A DNA stretch of 64,000 nt from Marinilabilia salmonicolor JCM 21150 (GCF_000259075.1 NZ_AJKI01000011.1:1-64000), one strand, 5' to 3'. Numbered from the stretch's first letter, positions 28,439-38,795 are shown. Program-made: numbers and translations. The notes: generated by a model not told the origin, from the letters alone.

Positions 28439-29778
28439 CCTTCATGCTTTTTCACCTCCGCCTTAAACATATCGCCCCGATGGACATAATTATCAAACAA
28501 ATCAAAACTGGCACATGCCGGAGACAACAGTACAACGTCTCCTGAACGGGCAGCATCCACCGCCTGCTCTACGGCCTGCGACATAGAGTTCGCCTCTGTC
28601 ACAACCGGAAGTTTATTCCCGAAAACAGCCAGCAGCTTGCGGTTATCCACTCCAAGACAAATAAGATGCTTAACCTTCTGAATGGCCAGCTCTTCCAATT
28701 CGGAATAATCATTCCCCTTATCGGTACCCCCGGCAATCCAGATTACAGGTCGTTCCATGCTTTCCAACGCATACCAGGAACTATCTATATTGGTGGCTTT
28801 ACTGTCGTTGATGTAAAGCACACCGTTCAACTCTGCCACACTCTCCAGTCGGTGTGCCACTGACGGGAAATCTGTTAGTCCCTCTTTTACCGCCTCTTCT
28901 GATGCCCCCATTCTCAATGCTGCCAACGAAGCAGCCATTGCATTGCTCAGGTTGTGCTTTCCCGGAAGAGCAATATCCACAACAGGAATGCTGAAATGGT
29001 GACGCGGTGTATTAAACACTACTTTTTCACCATCCACACAGGCTCCCTCTCCATAAACATCATCAAAAGCAAATGGACAGCGGTGTCCCGGATATTTCAT
29101 CATCTTCAGGCGCACCATAATCTCTTTATCGTGGGCATTGAAGATGAAGATTTCATCATTGGTATGGTTATTCAATATGCGAAACTTTGCATCCACATAG
29201 TTCTCAAACTTGTAATCGTACCTATCCAGATGGTCGGGCGTAATATTGGTAATAATAGCGGTATGACATTTAAAGTCCTTCATGCCATCGAGCTGAAAAC
29301 TACTCAGTTCGAGCACAAAAATATCGGGATCTTTCTCCAATAATTCACGTGCCATGCTGTTCCCCACATTCCCGGCCAGCACCACATTTAGCCCGCTCTT
29401 TTTCATTAGATGAAAGATCCACATTGCAGTGGTGGTTTTTCCATTGCTACCCGTTACCCCAACCATTTTTGCGTTGGAATAGCGACCTGCGAATTCAATC
29501 TCCGAAATCACGGGGATTCCCTGTTGATGCAAAGCTTTTATCAAAGGTGAATGATCCGGAATCCCGGGACTTTTCACCACTTCCAGAGCATTCAGTATCC
29601 GTTGTTCGGAATGCTTCCCGCTCTCAAAATCAATCCCCGCATGTTCAAGTTCAGCCTGATGCTGAGGTTTTATTTTTCCACAATCAGAAACAAACACAGA
29701 AAACCCTTTCGCCTTCGCTAAAAGGGCGGCACCGGTTCCGCTTTCCCCGGCTCCAAGAACAATAAGCTCCTTATCCAT
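28435..29778 (-). CDS. murD: UDP-N-acetylmuramoyl-L-alanine--D-glutamate ligase
   Basis: Adds D-Glu to UDP-MurNAc-L-Ala. 447 residues; LIVLGAGESGTGAALLAKAKG at the N-terminus, VTGSNGKTTTAMW P-loop, LELSSFQLDGM, NITPDHLDRYD, and YINDSKATNIDSSWYALES followed by WIAGGTDKGNDYSEL, all standard Mur ligase blocks. Spaced by 3 bases from mraY. Confidence 0.96.
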   Translation of the reverse strand: MDKELIVLGAGESGTGAALLAKAKGFSVFVSDCGKIKPQHQAELEHAGIDFESGKHSEQRILNALEVVKSPGIPDHSPLIKALHQQGIPVISEIEFAGRYSNAKMVGVTGSNGKTTTAMWIFHLMKKSGLNVVLAGNVGNSMARELLEKDPDIFVLELSSFQLDGMKDFKCHTAIITNITPDHLDRYDYKFENYVDAKFRILNNHTNDEIFIFNAHDKEIMVRLKMMKYPGHRCPFAFDDVYGEGACVDGEKVVFNTPRHHFSIPVVDIALPGKHNLSNAMAASLAALRMGASEEAVKEGLTDFPSVAHRLESVAELNGVLYINDSKATNIDSSWYALESMERPVIWIAGGTDKGNDYSELEELAIQKVKHLICLGVDNRKLLAVFGNKLPVVTEANSMSQAVEQAVDAARSGDVVLLSPACASFDLFDNYVHRGDMFKAEVKKHEG

Positions 29779-29781
29779 GCC

Positions 29782-31014
29782 TTATCTGATTTTCAAAGTT
29801 ACAATAGTCAATACGGCCAGGATTATTCCCACTATCCAAAAACGGGTAACAATCTTAGATTCCGAATACCCTTTGAGCTGATAATGATGATGCAGCGGAG
29901 ACATTCGGAAAATCCGCCGTCCCGCTCCAAAACGTTTCTTTGTATATTTAAACCATGAAACCTGAATCATCACAGAAAGATTTTCCACCAGAAATATGCC
30001 ACAAAGAATAGGAATCAGCAATTCCATCCTGATAAGCACTGCAAATACTGCAATAATACCGCCTATGGTAAGACTTCCTGTGTCGCCCATAAATACCTGA
30101 GCCGGAAATGAGTTATACCACAAAAAACCAACGGTTGCCCCGATAAAAGCACTCATAAACACCACCAACTCCTCGGAATGGGGCACATACATAATATTCA
30201 GATAATCGGCATAAATGGTATTACTGGAAACATAAGCCAGAATACCAAGCGTTGTACCAATAATGGCCGATGTGCCCGTAGCCAGGCCATCCAGTCCATC
30301 TGTAATGTTGGCCCCATTGGAAACTGCAGTGGTAATAAATATTACTGCAAAAACAAAAACAATCCATCCCCAGTAAGGTGCTTTCTCTCCTATAAACCAG
30401 AGCACGGACTCATAATTAAACCTGTTTTCCTTAAAAAACGGAACATTGGTGATGGGGGCTTTAACATATTTTGTTTGGGGTGCTTCCACAACCACTTCCG
30501 TAGTTACCTGACGTGTTTCAGCATCTCCGGGAGATTCCATTCTTACCACCACATCATCGCTGAAATAGAGGGTAAGTCCAACAATCAATCCCAGGCCAAC
30601 CTGTCCGATGATTTTAAATCTTCCGGCAAGACCTTCCTTGTTCTTTTTAAAAACTTTGATATAATCGTCCAAAAACCCGATAATCCCCAGCCAAATGGTG
30701 GTGGTAATCATCAAAAGCACATATACATTGTCAAGTTTCCCAAACAATAATACAGGAACCAGGATGGCAGTTATAATGATGAGACCTCCCATAGTGGGCG
30801 TTCCTTTTTTCTGATATTGTCCCTCCAGACCCAGATCACGAACGACCTCCCCAATTTGTTGCCGCTGAAGTTTTCGGATAATCAGTTTCCCGAAAATAGT
30901 ACTCATCAAAAGGGCAAAAATGATAGCCATTCCCGAGCGAAAGGAGATGTATTGAAACATCCCGGCACCGGGAAAATCAATTGATTCAAGATATTGATAT
31001 AAAGAAAAAAGCAT
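29782..31014 (-). CDS. mraY: Phospho-MurNAc-pentapeptide transferase MraY
   Basis: Integral membrane enzyme that forms lipid I on undecaprenyl phosphate. 410 residues, longer than the 360-residue proteobacterial form because of an insertion at about 165-215 (between FSDDVVVRM and NYESVLW), usual in Bacteroidota. Motifs: [53 protein letters not shown] and [19 protein letters not shown]. Confidence 0.96.
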   Translation of the reverse strand: MLFSLYQYLESIDFPGAGMFQYISFRSGMAIIFALLMSTIFGKLIIRKLQRQQIGEVVRDLGLEGQYQKKGTPTMGGLIIITAILVPVLLFGKLDNVYVLLMITTTIWLGIIGFLDDYIKVFKKNKEGLAGRFKIIGQVGLGLIVGLTLYFSDDVVVRMESPGDAETRQVTTEVVVEAPQTKYVKAPITNVPFFKENRFNYESVLWFIGEKAPYWGWIVFVFAVIFITTAVSNGANITDGLDGLATGTSAIIGTTLGILAYVSSNTIYADYLNIMYVPHSEELVVFMSAFIGATVGFLWYNSFPAQVFMGDTGSLTIGGIIAVFAVLIRMELLIPILCGIFLVENLSVMIQVSWFKYTKKRFGAGRRIFRMSPLHHHYQLKGYSESKIVTRFWIVGIILAVLTIVTLKIR

Positions 31015-31016
31015 AG

Positions 31017-32480
31017 CTACTGTTGTTGTTCAAAAAACGCTCTTATAATTTCTCTGTCGTCGAAATGTGACCTTTGCCCTTTCACCTCCTGATAAGTTTC
31101 ATGCCCCTTACCGGCAACCAGCACAATATCTCCCGGACGGGCAATACTACAGGCTGTGCGGATGGCTTCTTTACGGTCGATAATGGTCAGCACTTTGTAT
31201 TTATCTTCAAACTTTACCCCTTCCATCATTTGGTCAACAATTGACTGGGGTTCCTCGTCCCTTGGATTATCGGAGGTCAGTATCACTTTAGAACTCTGCT
31301 TCACTGCCTCTGCGGCCATGACAGGTCTTTTGGCAGCATCGCGGTTCCCTCCGGCACCAACCACGGTAATCAGCGATTGTTCAGGAGTCCGGATATTGTT
31401 AATGGCTTCCAGTACATTCTTTAAAGCATCCGGCGTGTGCGCATAATCCACCACTCCGGTAATTCCATTCTCCGATCGCACGGTTTCGAACCTTCCTCCC
31501 ACCGGTTTCAGCCGACTCATAGCCACCAGCAACTCATCCTTAGGCCATCCAAGTTCTCTTCCGGCTCCGTAAACTGCCAGCAGGTTGGAAGCATTGAACT
31601 TCCCGATAAAAGGAGTCCAGAATTCATGTCCATCCATCAACAGTTGCATTCCCTCAAAAACCCCTTCCATAATGCGGGCTCTGTAAGTTGCTACCTCCCG
31701 CAACGAATATGTTTTAGCATCCGCTTTGGTATTCTGAAGCATCACGCGACCGTTTTTATCATCCAAATTGGTGAGTGCAAACGAAGATGATAACAAACCA
31801 TCGAAAAACATTTTTTTGACCCGGATGTATTCGTCAAAGGTTTTGTGATAATCCAGGTGATCGTGAGTAATATTGGTAAATACACCCCCTTTAAACTCAA
31901 GGCCTGTAACGCGTCCCTGATGAACAGCATGCGAACTGACTTCCATGAAACAATAATCGCAACCAGCTTCCACCATTTGATGCATAAGCCGGTTCAGCGT
32001 TACCGAATCGGGAGTGGTAAGTCTTGTTTCCAGCATCAAACCGTCCACATAATTGGCCATAGTAGAACAAAGTCCGGCTTTATACCCCAACAATCTGGCA
32101 GTATGATAGAGCAACGTTGCTATGGTGGTCTTGCCATTTGTTCCCGTAACACCGACCAATTTTAATTTTTCAGAAGGAGCATCGAAGAAATTACGTGCCA
32201 TGAAGGCCATTGCCTGATGCGTATCCTTTACTTTGAGAAATACCACATTGGGATGACTGCCTCCCTGAAATTCCTCACAAACCACCACGAGGGCTCCTGA
32301 AGCAATGGCTTTATCTATAAAAGCGTGACCATCAGCAAGGCTTCCCCGGAGCGCAAAAAAGAGCGAATGCTGTTCCACATTTCTGGAGTCGAATGTAAGA
32401 TCGGCAATTAAGGGATCAGCACCTCCGATTCTCTCTTTAATTTCGACCCCTTTTATTATATCTGAAAGTCTCTTCTGCAT
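31017..32480 (-). CDS. murE: UDP-MurNAc-tripeptide synthetase, meso-DAP type
   Basis: Adds the third residue of the stem peptide. 487 residues; [17 protein letters not shown]-loop, [42 protein letters not shown], and [15 protein letters not shown] is the signature of enzymes that select meso-diaminopimelate instead of lysine, consistent with a Gram-negative wall. It ends two bases before the mraY start; upstream is the ftsI gene across a 39-base gap. Confidence 0.95.
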   Translation of the reverse strand: MQKRLSDIIKGVEIKERIGGADPLIADLTFDSRNVEQHSLFFALRGSLADGHAFIDKAIASGALVVVCEEFQGGSHPNVVFLKVKDTHQAMAFMARNFFDAPSEKLKLVGVTGTNGKTTIATLLYHTARLLGYKAGLCSTMANYVDGLMLETRLTTPDSVTLNRLMHQMVEAGCDYCFMEVSSHAVHQGRVTGLEFKGGVFTNITHDHLDYHKTFDEYIRVKKMFFDGLLSSSFALTNLDDKNGRVMLQNTKADAKTYSLREVATYRARIMEGVFEGMQLLMDGHEFWTPFIGKFNASNLLAVYGAGRELGWPKDELLVAMSRLKPVGGRFETVRSENGITGVVDYAHTPDALKNVLEAINNIRTPEQSLITVVGAGGNRDAAKRPVMAAEAVKQSSKVILTSDNPRDEEPQSIVDQMMEGVKFEDKYKVLTIIDRKEAIRTACSIARPGDIVLVAGKGHETYQEVKGQRSHFDDREIIRAFFEQQQ

Positions 32481-32519
32481 AAAATTCCTTCTTTATTTAT
32501 AAGTGCAGTCCAACCTGCT

Positions 32520-34634
32520 TTATTCAAGATAAATAGTTATCGTTTCCCCACCCTCAACGGGGTGCCCGTCGGGGATAGATTGATTCACCACCTTACCATA
32601 CCCCGAGATGGCTACTTTAAGCCCTCTGTTTTCGAGTAAGGCTACCGCATCTTTGGCTCCCATGCCTTTAACCAGAGGCACAACAGACAAAGGAATATTT
32701 TTAGGCACCCACTCTACTGTATGTTCTTTGGCACGAGTAGAGACCCATTCGGTATTCAGTTCCTGATTGATTCCGGGAAACCTCATCTCTTCAAAGATAA
32801 CTGACAAATCCTGAACAGTTCCTCCCTTGGACCAGGGATAGACGCCCTCTTCCACCTTTTTTGTATAATAATTATCTTCCAGTTTGTTATAACTTAAGGC
32901 ATATACGCGGTCGGCAATCTCCCGGAAAACTCTTCCGGCCACCACATTGCCATAATAAACATTGTTGGATGGGCTGTTCACCGCAACAATACAAGAGTAC
33001 ATCGGCCTGTCGGCAGGGAAATATCCCACAAACGAAGCCAGATATTCAACTCCACCTTCACCTTTGTATCCCGAAGCGCCCTTAGCAAGCTGTGCCGTAC
33101 CGGTTTTTCCGGCAATCTTATAAGTTTCATTTCTGATATTGGTGGCGGTACCTCTCTCCACAACCCCTTCTAATAAGTCCTGTACCTTTTCCAGGGTAGC
33201 AACAGAACAAATAGCCGGGTTCAGGACTTCAGTATCAAATTCTCGCAATACTTCCCCGTGCTGACTGATGGCCTTCACAAATTTGGGCCGGACAAGTTTG
33301 CCATTGTTGGCCACCGCGTTATAAAAAGCAAGCGTTTGTAAAGGCGTCTGCTTCACTTCATATCCTATGGACATCCAGGGCAAGGTGACGCCCGACCATG
33401 ATTTATCCCCGGGATATTTTATCACAGGACTTCCTTCACCTTTAATTTCAACGCCCAGCGGCTCATTCAGTCCCATCGCATAAAGCCGGTCCACAAATCG
33501 TTGTGGATTGTTCCGGTAGTTTTCAAAAATTATTCTTGAGATACCAATATTTGAAGACTTTTCAAACGATTCCCGGACAGTTATTTTCCCAAAGCCGCCA
33601 TGATGGCTGTCCCGCATAATCCGGTCATAATAAGCATAGGCCCCATTTCCGGTATCCACCGAATCGGTCAATCGAACCACACCATCTTCGAGGGCGGCAA
33701 TCATGGATGCCAGTTTAAAGGTAGATCCCGGCTCAACAGCCTCCCCAATGGCATAGTTGAAATGATCCTCAATATAAATCCCCGGCCGACTTCGGTATAA
33801 ATTCACCATTGCTTTTACAGCACCGGTTTCCACCTCCATCAGAATCGCCACGCCATGATCTGCATCATGCATCTCAAGCTGTTCCCGAAGTGATTGTTCA
33901 GCCACGTCCTGCAATCCGATGTCCAGGGTGGTTATGATATCTTTTCCATCCATGGGAGGAATATCCTCCTCAGGTATCCAGCTACCTGCAATGCGTTTCC
34001 ATGTACTAAGACCGTTGGTTCCCCTCAGTACATTATCGTAGGCTCGTTCCAGACCTACCATGCCTCCTTTATTTTTTTCTCCATAAAGTTTACCAATGGT
34101 CCGGGAAGCCAGAGAACCAAACGGATGACGTCGTTCATCATACTGTCTGGGAATAAAACCACCTGTGTTTTTTCCCTGTCTGAAAATTGGAAATTCCTTT
34201 ACTTTCTGAAGTTCCAGATAAGAAATTTTGCGGGGATGGACCAGATAATAACGAGAACCGTTGCGTCTGGCCTCCACCAGATCACGCTTATAGGCAGAAG
34301 CACTTTTATCACCGAAGAAACGGGACAAACTTAAGGCCAGACTATCAATTTTTGAAGTAAACAACTCAGATGTCAGCCCGTGAGCATGCAGATCCATATA
34401 AATACGGTAGCTGGGAACAGAGAGAGAAATTTTCCGCCCATTTTGATCCAGGATGTTACCACGGTTGGCTTCTATTACAATACTGCTGCTTTCCAGCGTT
34501 TTTGCTTTCTCCTCCCAATGCGAAGCCTCAAAAACCTTCAGACTAAAAACTTCAAACAAAATCCACAGCACTAAAGCGCCAAACACAAAGTAGATGGCAG
34601 ACAGCCTGAAAAGTATTTTTTGTTTGATGCTCAT
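32520..34634 (-). CDS. ftsI: Septal penicillin-binding protein (FtsI/PBP3) with PASTA domain
   Basis: Class B transpeptidase of the divisome, 704 residues from ATG 34634 (the TTG three codons earlier is rejected). N-terminal transmembrane helix (about 12-32), pedestal domain with RGNILDQNG, then the transpeptidase: S304-T-F-K307 nucleophile motif, S360-S-N362 and K510-T-G-T513. The last 65 residues are one PASTA-like domain (LSVVPLVKGMGAKDAVALLENRGLKV...). PASTA tails are usual on Bacteroidota FtsI. FtsL lies just upstream. Confidence 0.95.
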   Translation of the reverse strand: MSIKQKILFRLSAIYFVFGALVLWILFEVFSLKVFEASHWEEKAKTLESSSIVIEANRGNILDQNGRKISLSVPSYRIYMDLHAHGLTSELFTSKIDSLALSLSRFFGDKSASAYKRDLVEARRNGSRYYLVHPRKISYLELQKVKEFPIFRQGKNTGGFIPRQYDERRHPFGSLASRTIGKLYGEKNKGGMVGLERAYDNVLRGTNGLSTWKRIAGSWIPEEDIPPMDGKDIITTLDIGLQDVAEQSLREQLEMHDADHGVAILMEVETGAVKAMVNLYRSRPGIYIEDHFNYAIGEAVEPGSTFKLASMIAALEDGVVRLTDSVDTGNGAYAYYDRIMRDSHHGGFGKITVRESFEKSSNIGISRIIFENYRNNPQRFVDRLYAMGLNEPLGVEIKGEGSPVIKYPGDKSWSGVTLPWMSIGYEVKQTPLQTLAFYNAVANNGKLVRPKFVKAISQHGEVLREFDTEVLNPAICSVATLEKVQDLLEGVVERGTATNIRNETYKIAGKTGTAQLAKGASGYKGEGGVEYLASFVGYFPADRPMYSCIVAVNSPSNNVYYGNVVAGRVFREIADRVYALSYNKLEDNYYTKKVEEGVYPWSKGGTVQDLSVIFEEMRFPGINQELNTEWVSTRAKEHTVEWVPKNIPLSVVPLVKGMGAKDAVALLENRGLKVAISGYGKVVNQSIPDGHPVEGGETITIYLE

Positions 34635-34677
34635 ATTCCCCAACCTGATAATTTCCCCAAATATTCTTTTTAATTTT

Positions 34678-35085
34678 TTAATCCAGTTCTTCCACCTCCA
34701 GCTTTCGGGGAGGCGTCTTCAGCACTTCCAGTTCAATGCCGGCCCTGTTTACCCGCTCCATCACTTCACTTTGCTTACTCATATTCATCAACTCGGACGA
34801 AGTGGTAATGGCCTCATATTTTAATTCTTTAATCTCCTGCAACAACTCCGCCTGCCTGTCCAGCAGATGCTCCATCTGGTATCTGTTTCCGATGTACAAA
34901 ACTCCCAAAAAGACCAAAAAGGCCAAAAAGCCCCAATGTTGTCCGACACTTTTACCTGCCAGGAACCGTCCGTACAAAAACTCTTTAAAGGAAATTCCTT
35001 TCAGTTCTCTGAACTCTTCCTTGCCCGGGAGAAAGTCAGTCTCCCCTGTCTTGCTCTTTTTCTGTAGAAACTTAAACAACTTCAT
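34678..35085 (-). CDS. ftsL: FtsL-like cell division protein
   Basis: 135 residues: a charged cytoplasmic N-terminus of about 50 residues, one transmembrane helix (about 51-67, WGFLAFLVFLGVLYIGN), and a periplasmic coiled coil (HLLDRQAELLQEIKELKYEAITTSSELMNM). Low-complexity sequence makes homology weak, but size, topology and position between rsmH and ftsI are those of FtsL. The start overlaps the rsmH stop by 4 bases. Confidence 0.85.
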   Translation of the reverse strand: MKLFKFLQKKSKTGETDFLPGKEEFRELKGISFKEFLYGRFLAGKSVGQHWGFLAFLVFLGVLYIGNRYQMEHLLDRQAELLQEIKELKYEAITTSSELMNMSKQSEVMERVNRAGIELEVLKTPPRKLEVEELD

Positions 35086-35990
35086 AGCTTCTCAGCAATT
35101 CTTAATTTGGCACTTCTCGCTCTCGGATTTTCTTTCACCTCTTCATCACCAGCCTGTACCGCCTTTCGTGTAACAGCCTTAAAAGGAACATCCCGATTAC
35201 CATACAAATCTGTATCGGCCTGAGATTTGGCAAAGTTCCCCGAGCGAATAAAGTTTTTAACCATCCTATCCTCCAGTGAATGATAGGCTATAACCACCAA
35301 ACGTCCCTCAGGCTTTATCACACTGGGCATTTGCATCAACACCTCTTCAAGAACTTCCATCTCCCGGTTGACTTCAATCCTCAGCGCCTGAAAAACTTGT
35401 GCCAGAAATTTATTGACATCCTTCTTCGGGGCAACTGTTTGTGCGAGGTTTCTAAGATCAGCAGTTGACCTGAAAGGCTTATTGTTTCGCTCAGCTAAAA
35501 TAGCTCTGACAAGTTTGCCGCACGAAGGAACCTCTCCGTAAAGCTTAAAAATCGAAAATAATTGATTTTCGGAATACCCATTTATTATGTCAGCAGCCGT
35601 CAACTCAATCCCGGGTCCCATTCGCATATCCAGTGCCCCGTCGAACCTAAATGAAAACCCCCTCTCGGGTGAATCAAAGTGGTGAGACGAAACCCCCAGG
35701 TCCCCTAAAACACCATCTACTTTCTCAATACCAAGGTAATCCAGAAAGTGTTGCAGATAGCGAAAATTGTGCTTCACCAAAGTAAACCGATCATCTTCCG
35801 GAGCATTCTCCCATGCATCCGCATCCTGATCAAATGCAATCAGACGCCCTTCACGCCCCAGGTGTTTTAAAATCTCACGACTGTGACCGCCCCCGCCAAA
35901 TGTAAGATCCACGTAAATCCCACCGGGCTGGATATTCAGCCCTTCAATGGAAGTATCCAATAAAACCGGAATGTGGTATTCTTTTGTCAT
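35082..35990 (-). CDS. rsmH: 16S rRNA (cytosine(1402)-N(4))-methyltransferase
   Basis: SAM-dependent MraW/RsmH, 302 residues, modifies C1402 in the 16S decoding centre. Seen: YHIPVLLDTSIEGL, VDLTFGGGGHSREIL (SAM motif I), GVLGDLGVSSHHFDSPERGFSF, LRIEVNREMEVLEEVL and AYHSLEDRMVKNF. Second gene of the cluster, 29 bases after mraZ. Confidence 0.96.
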   Translation of the reverse strand: MTKEYHIPVLLDTSIEGLNIQPGGIYVDLTFGGGGHSREILKHLGREGRLIAFDQDADAWENAPEDDRFTLVKHNFRYLQHFLDYLGIEKVDGVLGDLGVSSHHFDSPERGFSFRFDGALDMRMGPGIELTAADIINGYSENQLFSIFKLYGEVPSCGKLVRAILAERNNKPFRSTADLRNLAQTVAPKKDVNKFLAQVFQALRIEVNREMEVLEEVLMQMPSVIKPEGRLVVIAYHSLEDRMVKNFIRSGNFAKSQADTDLYGNRDVPFKAVTRKAVQAGDEEVKENPRARSAKLRIAEKL

Positions 35991-36019
35991 TATCCTCCTT
36001 TATTCTGCAAAAATATCAC

Positions 36020-36484
36020 CTATTCTTTTTCCTGAGACGGAAATTCACCTAAAATTTTCTCCGCAAGATTACCCAAACTTTCCGCAGGCATTAAACCCTG
36101 GTCGTAAAGCTCTCTGCTCCATACTTCAATATATTGATCCACCCCCAGCAAAACAATTTCCCGCTCTACTCCAATCTGTTCGGTCAACCGTTTCGGAATC
36201 AAAAAGCGACCATTTCCGTCCAACGAAACCTCAGCCGATCCTCTGAAAAACTGCCTTAAAAATTTGGAATGTTCACGATTGTACGGATTTATCCTTTTCC
36301 GAATATCTTCTAACTTCTCCTCCCAAACCGAATACGGATAAATATGAAGACATGGCTCAAAGAGATCTTTGCGCACAACAAGGCGCAAATCGTCCTCTCC
36401 CAACACCTTTTTAAAAGCGGAAGGAAAAACGACGCGACCTTTTGCATCGGTTTTGCACTCAAAATCTCCTATAAATGTGAACAT
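36020..36484 (-). CDS. mraZ: Transcriptional regulator MraZ
   Basis: 154 residues with two SpoVT/AbrB-like half-domains: FIGDFECKTDAKGRVVFPSAFK and GSAEVSLDGNGRFLIPKRLTEQIG, each with the DxxGRxxxP signature. MraZ forms a ring that binds direct repeats ahead of its own gene and represses the dcw cluster. It is the first gene of the cluster here, and three GTGGT repeats at 10-bp spacing lie 43-67 bases upstream, consistent with autoregulation. Confidence 0.95.
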   Translation of the reverse strand: MFTFIGDFECKTDAKGRVVFPSAFKKVLGEDDLRLVVRKDLFEPCLHIYPYSVWEEKLEDIRKRINPYNREHSKFLRQFFRGSAEVSLDGNGRFLIPKRLTEQIGVEREIVLLGVDQYIEVWSRELYDQGLMPAESLGNLAEKILGEFPSQEKE

Positions 36485-36506
36485 TACAGTTTGGGTAATA
36501 TTTTCG

Positions 36507-36537
36507 TAAAACTACAATTTTTTTAAACCACAATCAA
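36507..36537 (-). promoter_or_regulatory. Candidate dcw cluster promoter
   Basis: On the reverse strand a -7-like TAGTTTTA (36514-36507) is preceded after 20 bases by TTG (36537-36535). It departs from TAnnTTTG at the last base. The transcript would start about 15-20 bases before the mraZ ATG. The -33 region overlaps the MraZ repeats. Confidence 0.45.
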
Positions 36538-36551
36538 CCACTTCGCACCAC
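36527..36551 (-). promoter_or_regulatory. Putative MraZ operator, three GTGGT repeats
   Basis: On the plus strand ACCAC occurs at 36527-36531, 36537-36541 and 36547-36551, an exact 10-bp period; read leftwards these are three direct GTGGT repeats. MraZ of other bacteria binds three or four short G-rich direct repeats (TGGG in E. coli, GTG-containing in mollicutes) with 10-bp spacing, just upstream of mraZ. The array covers the -33 region of the candidate promoter, the place for a repressor. Confidence 0.75.
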
Positions 36552-36877
36552 TTTATTGCATTTTTTTGACAAAAAGATCGTCTGACGTTGCAGAACGGGG
36601 ATTTCCACAACCTGATTTTTTTTTTGTAATATTGCCCTCAAAAGGATTTACCCTGGATTATTCATAAATTATCGATTACAATGTTCAATTGCTGCTAAAT
36701 ACATGCGTCCTCAATAAAATTGATTTGAAAATAATTCACTATTCCCTCCATCAATTTTCTTTACGGGTGCCAGTATTTATTGGCAATTGAACATTTCATA
36801 GCGAAAACTCATGAATCGAAAATCGACGAAGTCAATAAACCAGGTTAACCTGCTTTTATTCATAAAATTTTATTCAG
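36552..36877. other. Divergent intergenic region
   Basis: Between mraZ (left) and the acyltransferase gene (right). No gene. It holds a T-run at 36618-36627 and, from 36807 to 36849, a block shared with 62206-62245 in the opposite orientation (catgaatcgaaaatcgacga, agtcaataaaccaggttaac). The palindrome caggttaacctg at 36841-36852 is the join of that block. No promoter box for the rightward gene is clear. Confidence 0.5.
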
Positions 36878-37720
36878 GTGGAAACGAACAATCTCAACAA
36901 CGACTCCAAACTAATTGATGTTGAAAAGGTTTTTGAAACCAAGAACCCTTCATTGTTTAAGATCATTCCTTCTTTTATTTTCCGGTATCTGAAACGAATC
37001 ATTCATCAGGAAGAGATCAATGAATTTCTGGCACGAGAGAACCATTTGAAGGGAGCAGAATTTGCTCAATCCATTTTGACCAACTTATTTGGTGCCAGTT
37101 ATGAAGTCTCTGGCCTGGAGAACATTCCCGAAAAGGGTCGTTATTTATTTGCCAGCAACCATCCATTGGGGGGACTTGACGGAATTGCATTTCTGGTAGC
37201 GGCAAGTCGCAGGTTTCCTGATCTAAAATTTCCGGTCAACGATATTTTACTTAATCTAAAACCCTTAAACAATATTTTCGTACCCATCAACAAACACGGA
37301 GGGCACTCACGCGAAGCGGCCCGGCTGATTGAAGAAGCTTACAAATCCGACAGTCAGGTATTGATGTTTCCTGCGGGTTTGGTCAGCCGAAAGCAAAAAG
37401 GAGTAATCAGAGATCTGGAATGGAAAAAGAATTTTGTGCGCAAAGCGATTCAACACCAGAGGGACATTGTACCCGTTCATATTTCGGGAAAAAACACCAA
37501 TTTCTTTTACCGGCTGGCCAACATCAGAAAAAGGCTTGGCATAAAAGCCAACATTGAAATGCTGTATCTTCCGGATGAGATGTTTAAACAAAAAGGTGAA
37601 AATCTGACCATCCGGTTTGGGAAACCCATTGCCTGGGAAAGCATTAAAGAGCAGGGCACACCTGAACAATGGGCCATTAAAATAAAGGAAAAAAGCTATG
37701 AGCTTGCAAAAAACCATTAA
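36878..37720 (+). CDS. O-acyltransferase of the glycine/ornithine-lipid type (GlsA/OlsA-like)
   Basis: 280 residues, hemolysin-type lysophospholipid acyltransferase. The catalytic block is FASNHPLGGLDGIAF (His with Asp six residues on, as in this subfamily), followed by NDILLNLKPLNNIFVPINKHG and the substrate motif MFPAGLVSRK. It would add the second acyl chain to an N-acylated amino acid. The next gene encodes a GNAT N-acyltransferase, and this two-gene set is what makes glycine lipids in Bacteroides (GlsA, GlsB) or ornithine lipids elsewhere. Start GTG 36878. The amino acid used cannot be read from sequence. Confidence 0.82.
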   Translation: METNNLNNDSKLIDVEKVFETKNPSLFKIIPSFIFRYLKRIIHQEEINEFLARENHLKGAEFAQSILTNLFGASYEVSGLENIPEKGRYLFASNHPLGGLDGIAFLVAASRRFPDLKFPVNDILLNLKPLNNIFVPINKHGGHSREAARLIEEAYKSDSQVLMFPAGLVSRKQKGVIRDLEWKKNFVRKAIQHQRDIVPVHISGKNTNFFYRLANIRKRLGIKANIEMLYLPDEMFKQKGENLTIRFGKPIAWESIKEQGTPEQWAIKIKEKSYELAKNH

Positions 37721-37838
37721 TTTTGTAAAAACCCTCTTCCCAAAGAAGCAACTATCCGGTTAATCCTTACTAAAGAAAGGTACCGGCAGTGTTGCCAAAC
37801 AAAAAAGAAAGTTCCAAAATTGAACCAATAATAAGCTA

Positions 37839-38795
37839 ATGAATTCTGAAAAGCCAATCATCCCTCCCGTACCACGGGAAGACCTGGAAGCAGAACTCAC
37901 CCGTGAACGTTTTGTACGTTTCACCAACAAAGGTGAGAATAAGATTTATGATTTCACCGCCAATGACGCACCATCTCTGATGCGTGAAGTGGGGCGTCTT
38001 CGTGAGGAATCATTCAGAGCCGCAGGTGGCGGAACCGGAAAAGATTGTGATGTGGACGATTACGACATCGGTGATAACCCGTACCATCAGTTGATTGTAT
38101 GGGATCCCAAAGCCAGAGAAATTCTGGGAGGATACCGTTACATCATGGGTGAAACCCTGAAGCCGGATGCAGAAGGAAAGATTCACCTGGCAACGGCCCG
38201 GATGTTTCATTTCTCAGAACAGTTTATTAAAGAATACCTCCCAAAGACCATTGAACTCGGACGATCTTTTGTTCAACCTCAGTATCAATCAAGTAAAATG
38301 GGGGCAAAAAGTCTGTATGCTTTAGACAATTTATGGGATGGACTGGGGTCATTGATCATCAATTATCCTGACATGGAATATTTCTTTGGAAAGGTTACCA
38401 TGTACGCCCACAGCAACCTTAAAGCACGTAGCCTCATCAGAGCATTCATGGATAAATATTTCAACGATCCGGATAAGCTTGTATATCCCCATAACCCTGT
38501 AAGTTCAGCGCTGACTGAAAGTGAAGTTCAGGAAATCTTTTCGGGAGAGTCATTTGCTGCTGACTACAAAACCCTCAGCAAAACAGTTCGAGAACTGGGA
38601 GAAAACATTCCTCCCCTGATCAATGCATACATGAACTTATCTCCCTCCATGCGCACGTTTGGAACATCGGTAAATGAGCGCTTCGGAGGCGTGGAAGAAA
38701 CCGGAATTATCATTACCATTAAAGAACTTTATCAGGCCAAGATAAGTCGCCACGTTCATACCTACAACCCCGACGAAAAAAATGAGGACCAATAA
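37839..38795 (+). CDS. GNAT-type N-acyltransferase (GlsB/OlsB-like)
   Basis: 318 residues, hemolysin/OlsB-like acyltransferase: FDFTA... then LREESFRAAGGGTGKDCDVDDYDIGDNPYHQLIVWDPKAREILGGYRYIMGE (aligned to the OlsB core), FIKEYLPKTIELGRSFVQPQYQ, and YFFGKVTMYAHSNLKARSLI. Predicted to put a 3-hydroxyacyl chain from acyl-ACP onto the amino group of an amino acid, the first step of aminolipid synthesis. Partner of the preceding O-acyltransferase, 118 bases upstream. Confidence 0.83.
   Translation: MNSEKPIIPPVPREDLEAELTRERFVRFTNKGENKIYDFTANDAPSLMREVGRLREESFRAAGGGTGKDCDVDDYDIGDNPYHQLIVWDPKAREILGGYRYIMGETLKPDAEGKIHLATARMFHFSEQFIKEYLPKTIELGRSFVQPQYQSSKMGAKSLYALDNLWDGLGSLIINYPDMEYFFGKVTMYAHSNLKARSLIRAFMDKYFNDPDKLVYPHNPVSSALTESEVQEIFSGESFAADYKTLSKTVRELGENIPPLINAYMNLSPSMRTFGTSVNERFGGVEETGIIITIKELYQAKISRHVHTYNPDEKNEDQ

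Noticed and set aside
33600-34334. Plus-strand open frames within ftsI
   Set aside because: Shadows on the opposite strand of a gene with all transpeptidase motifs intact.
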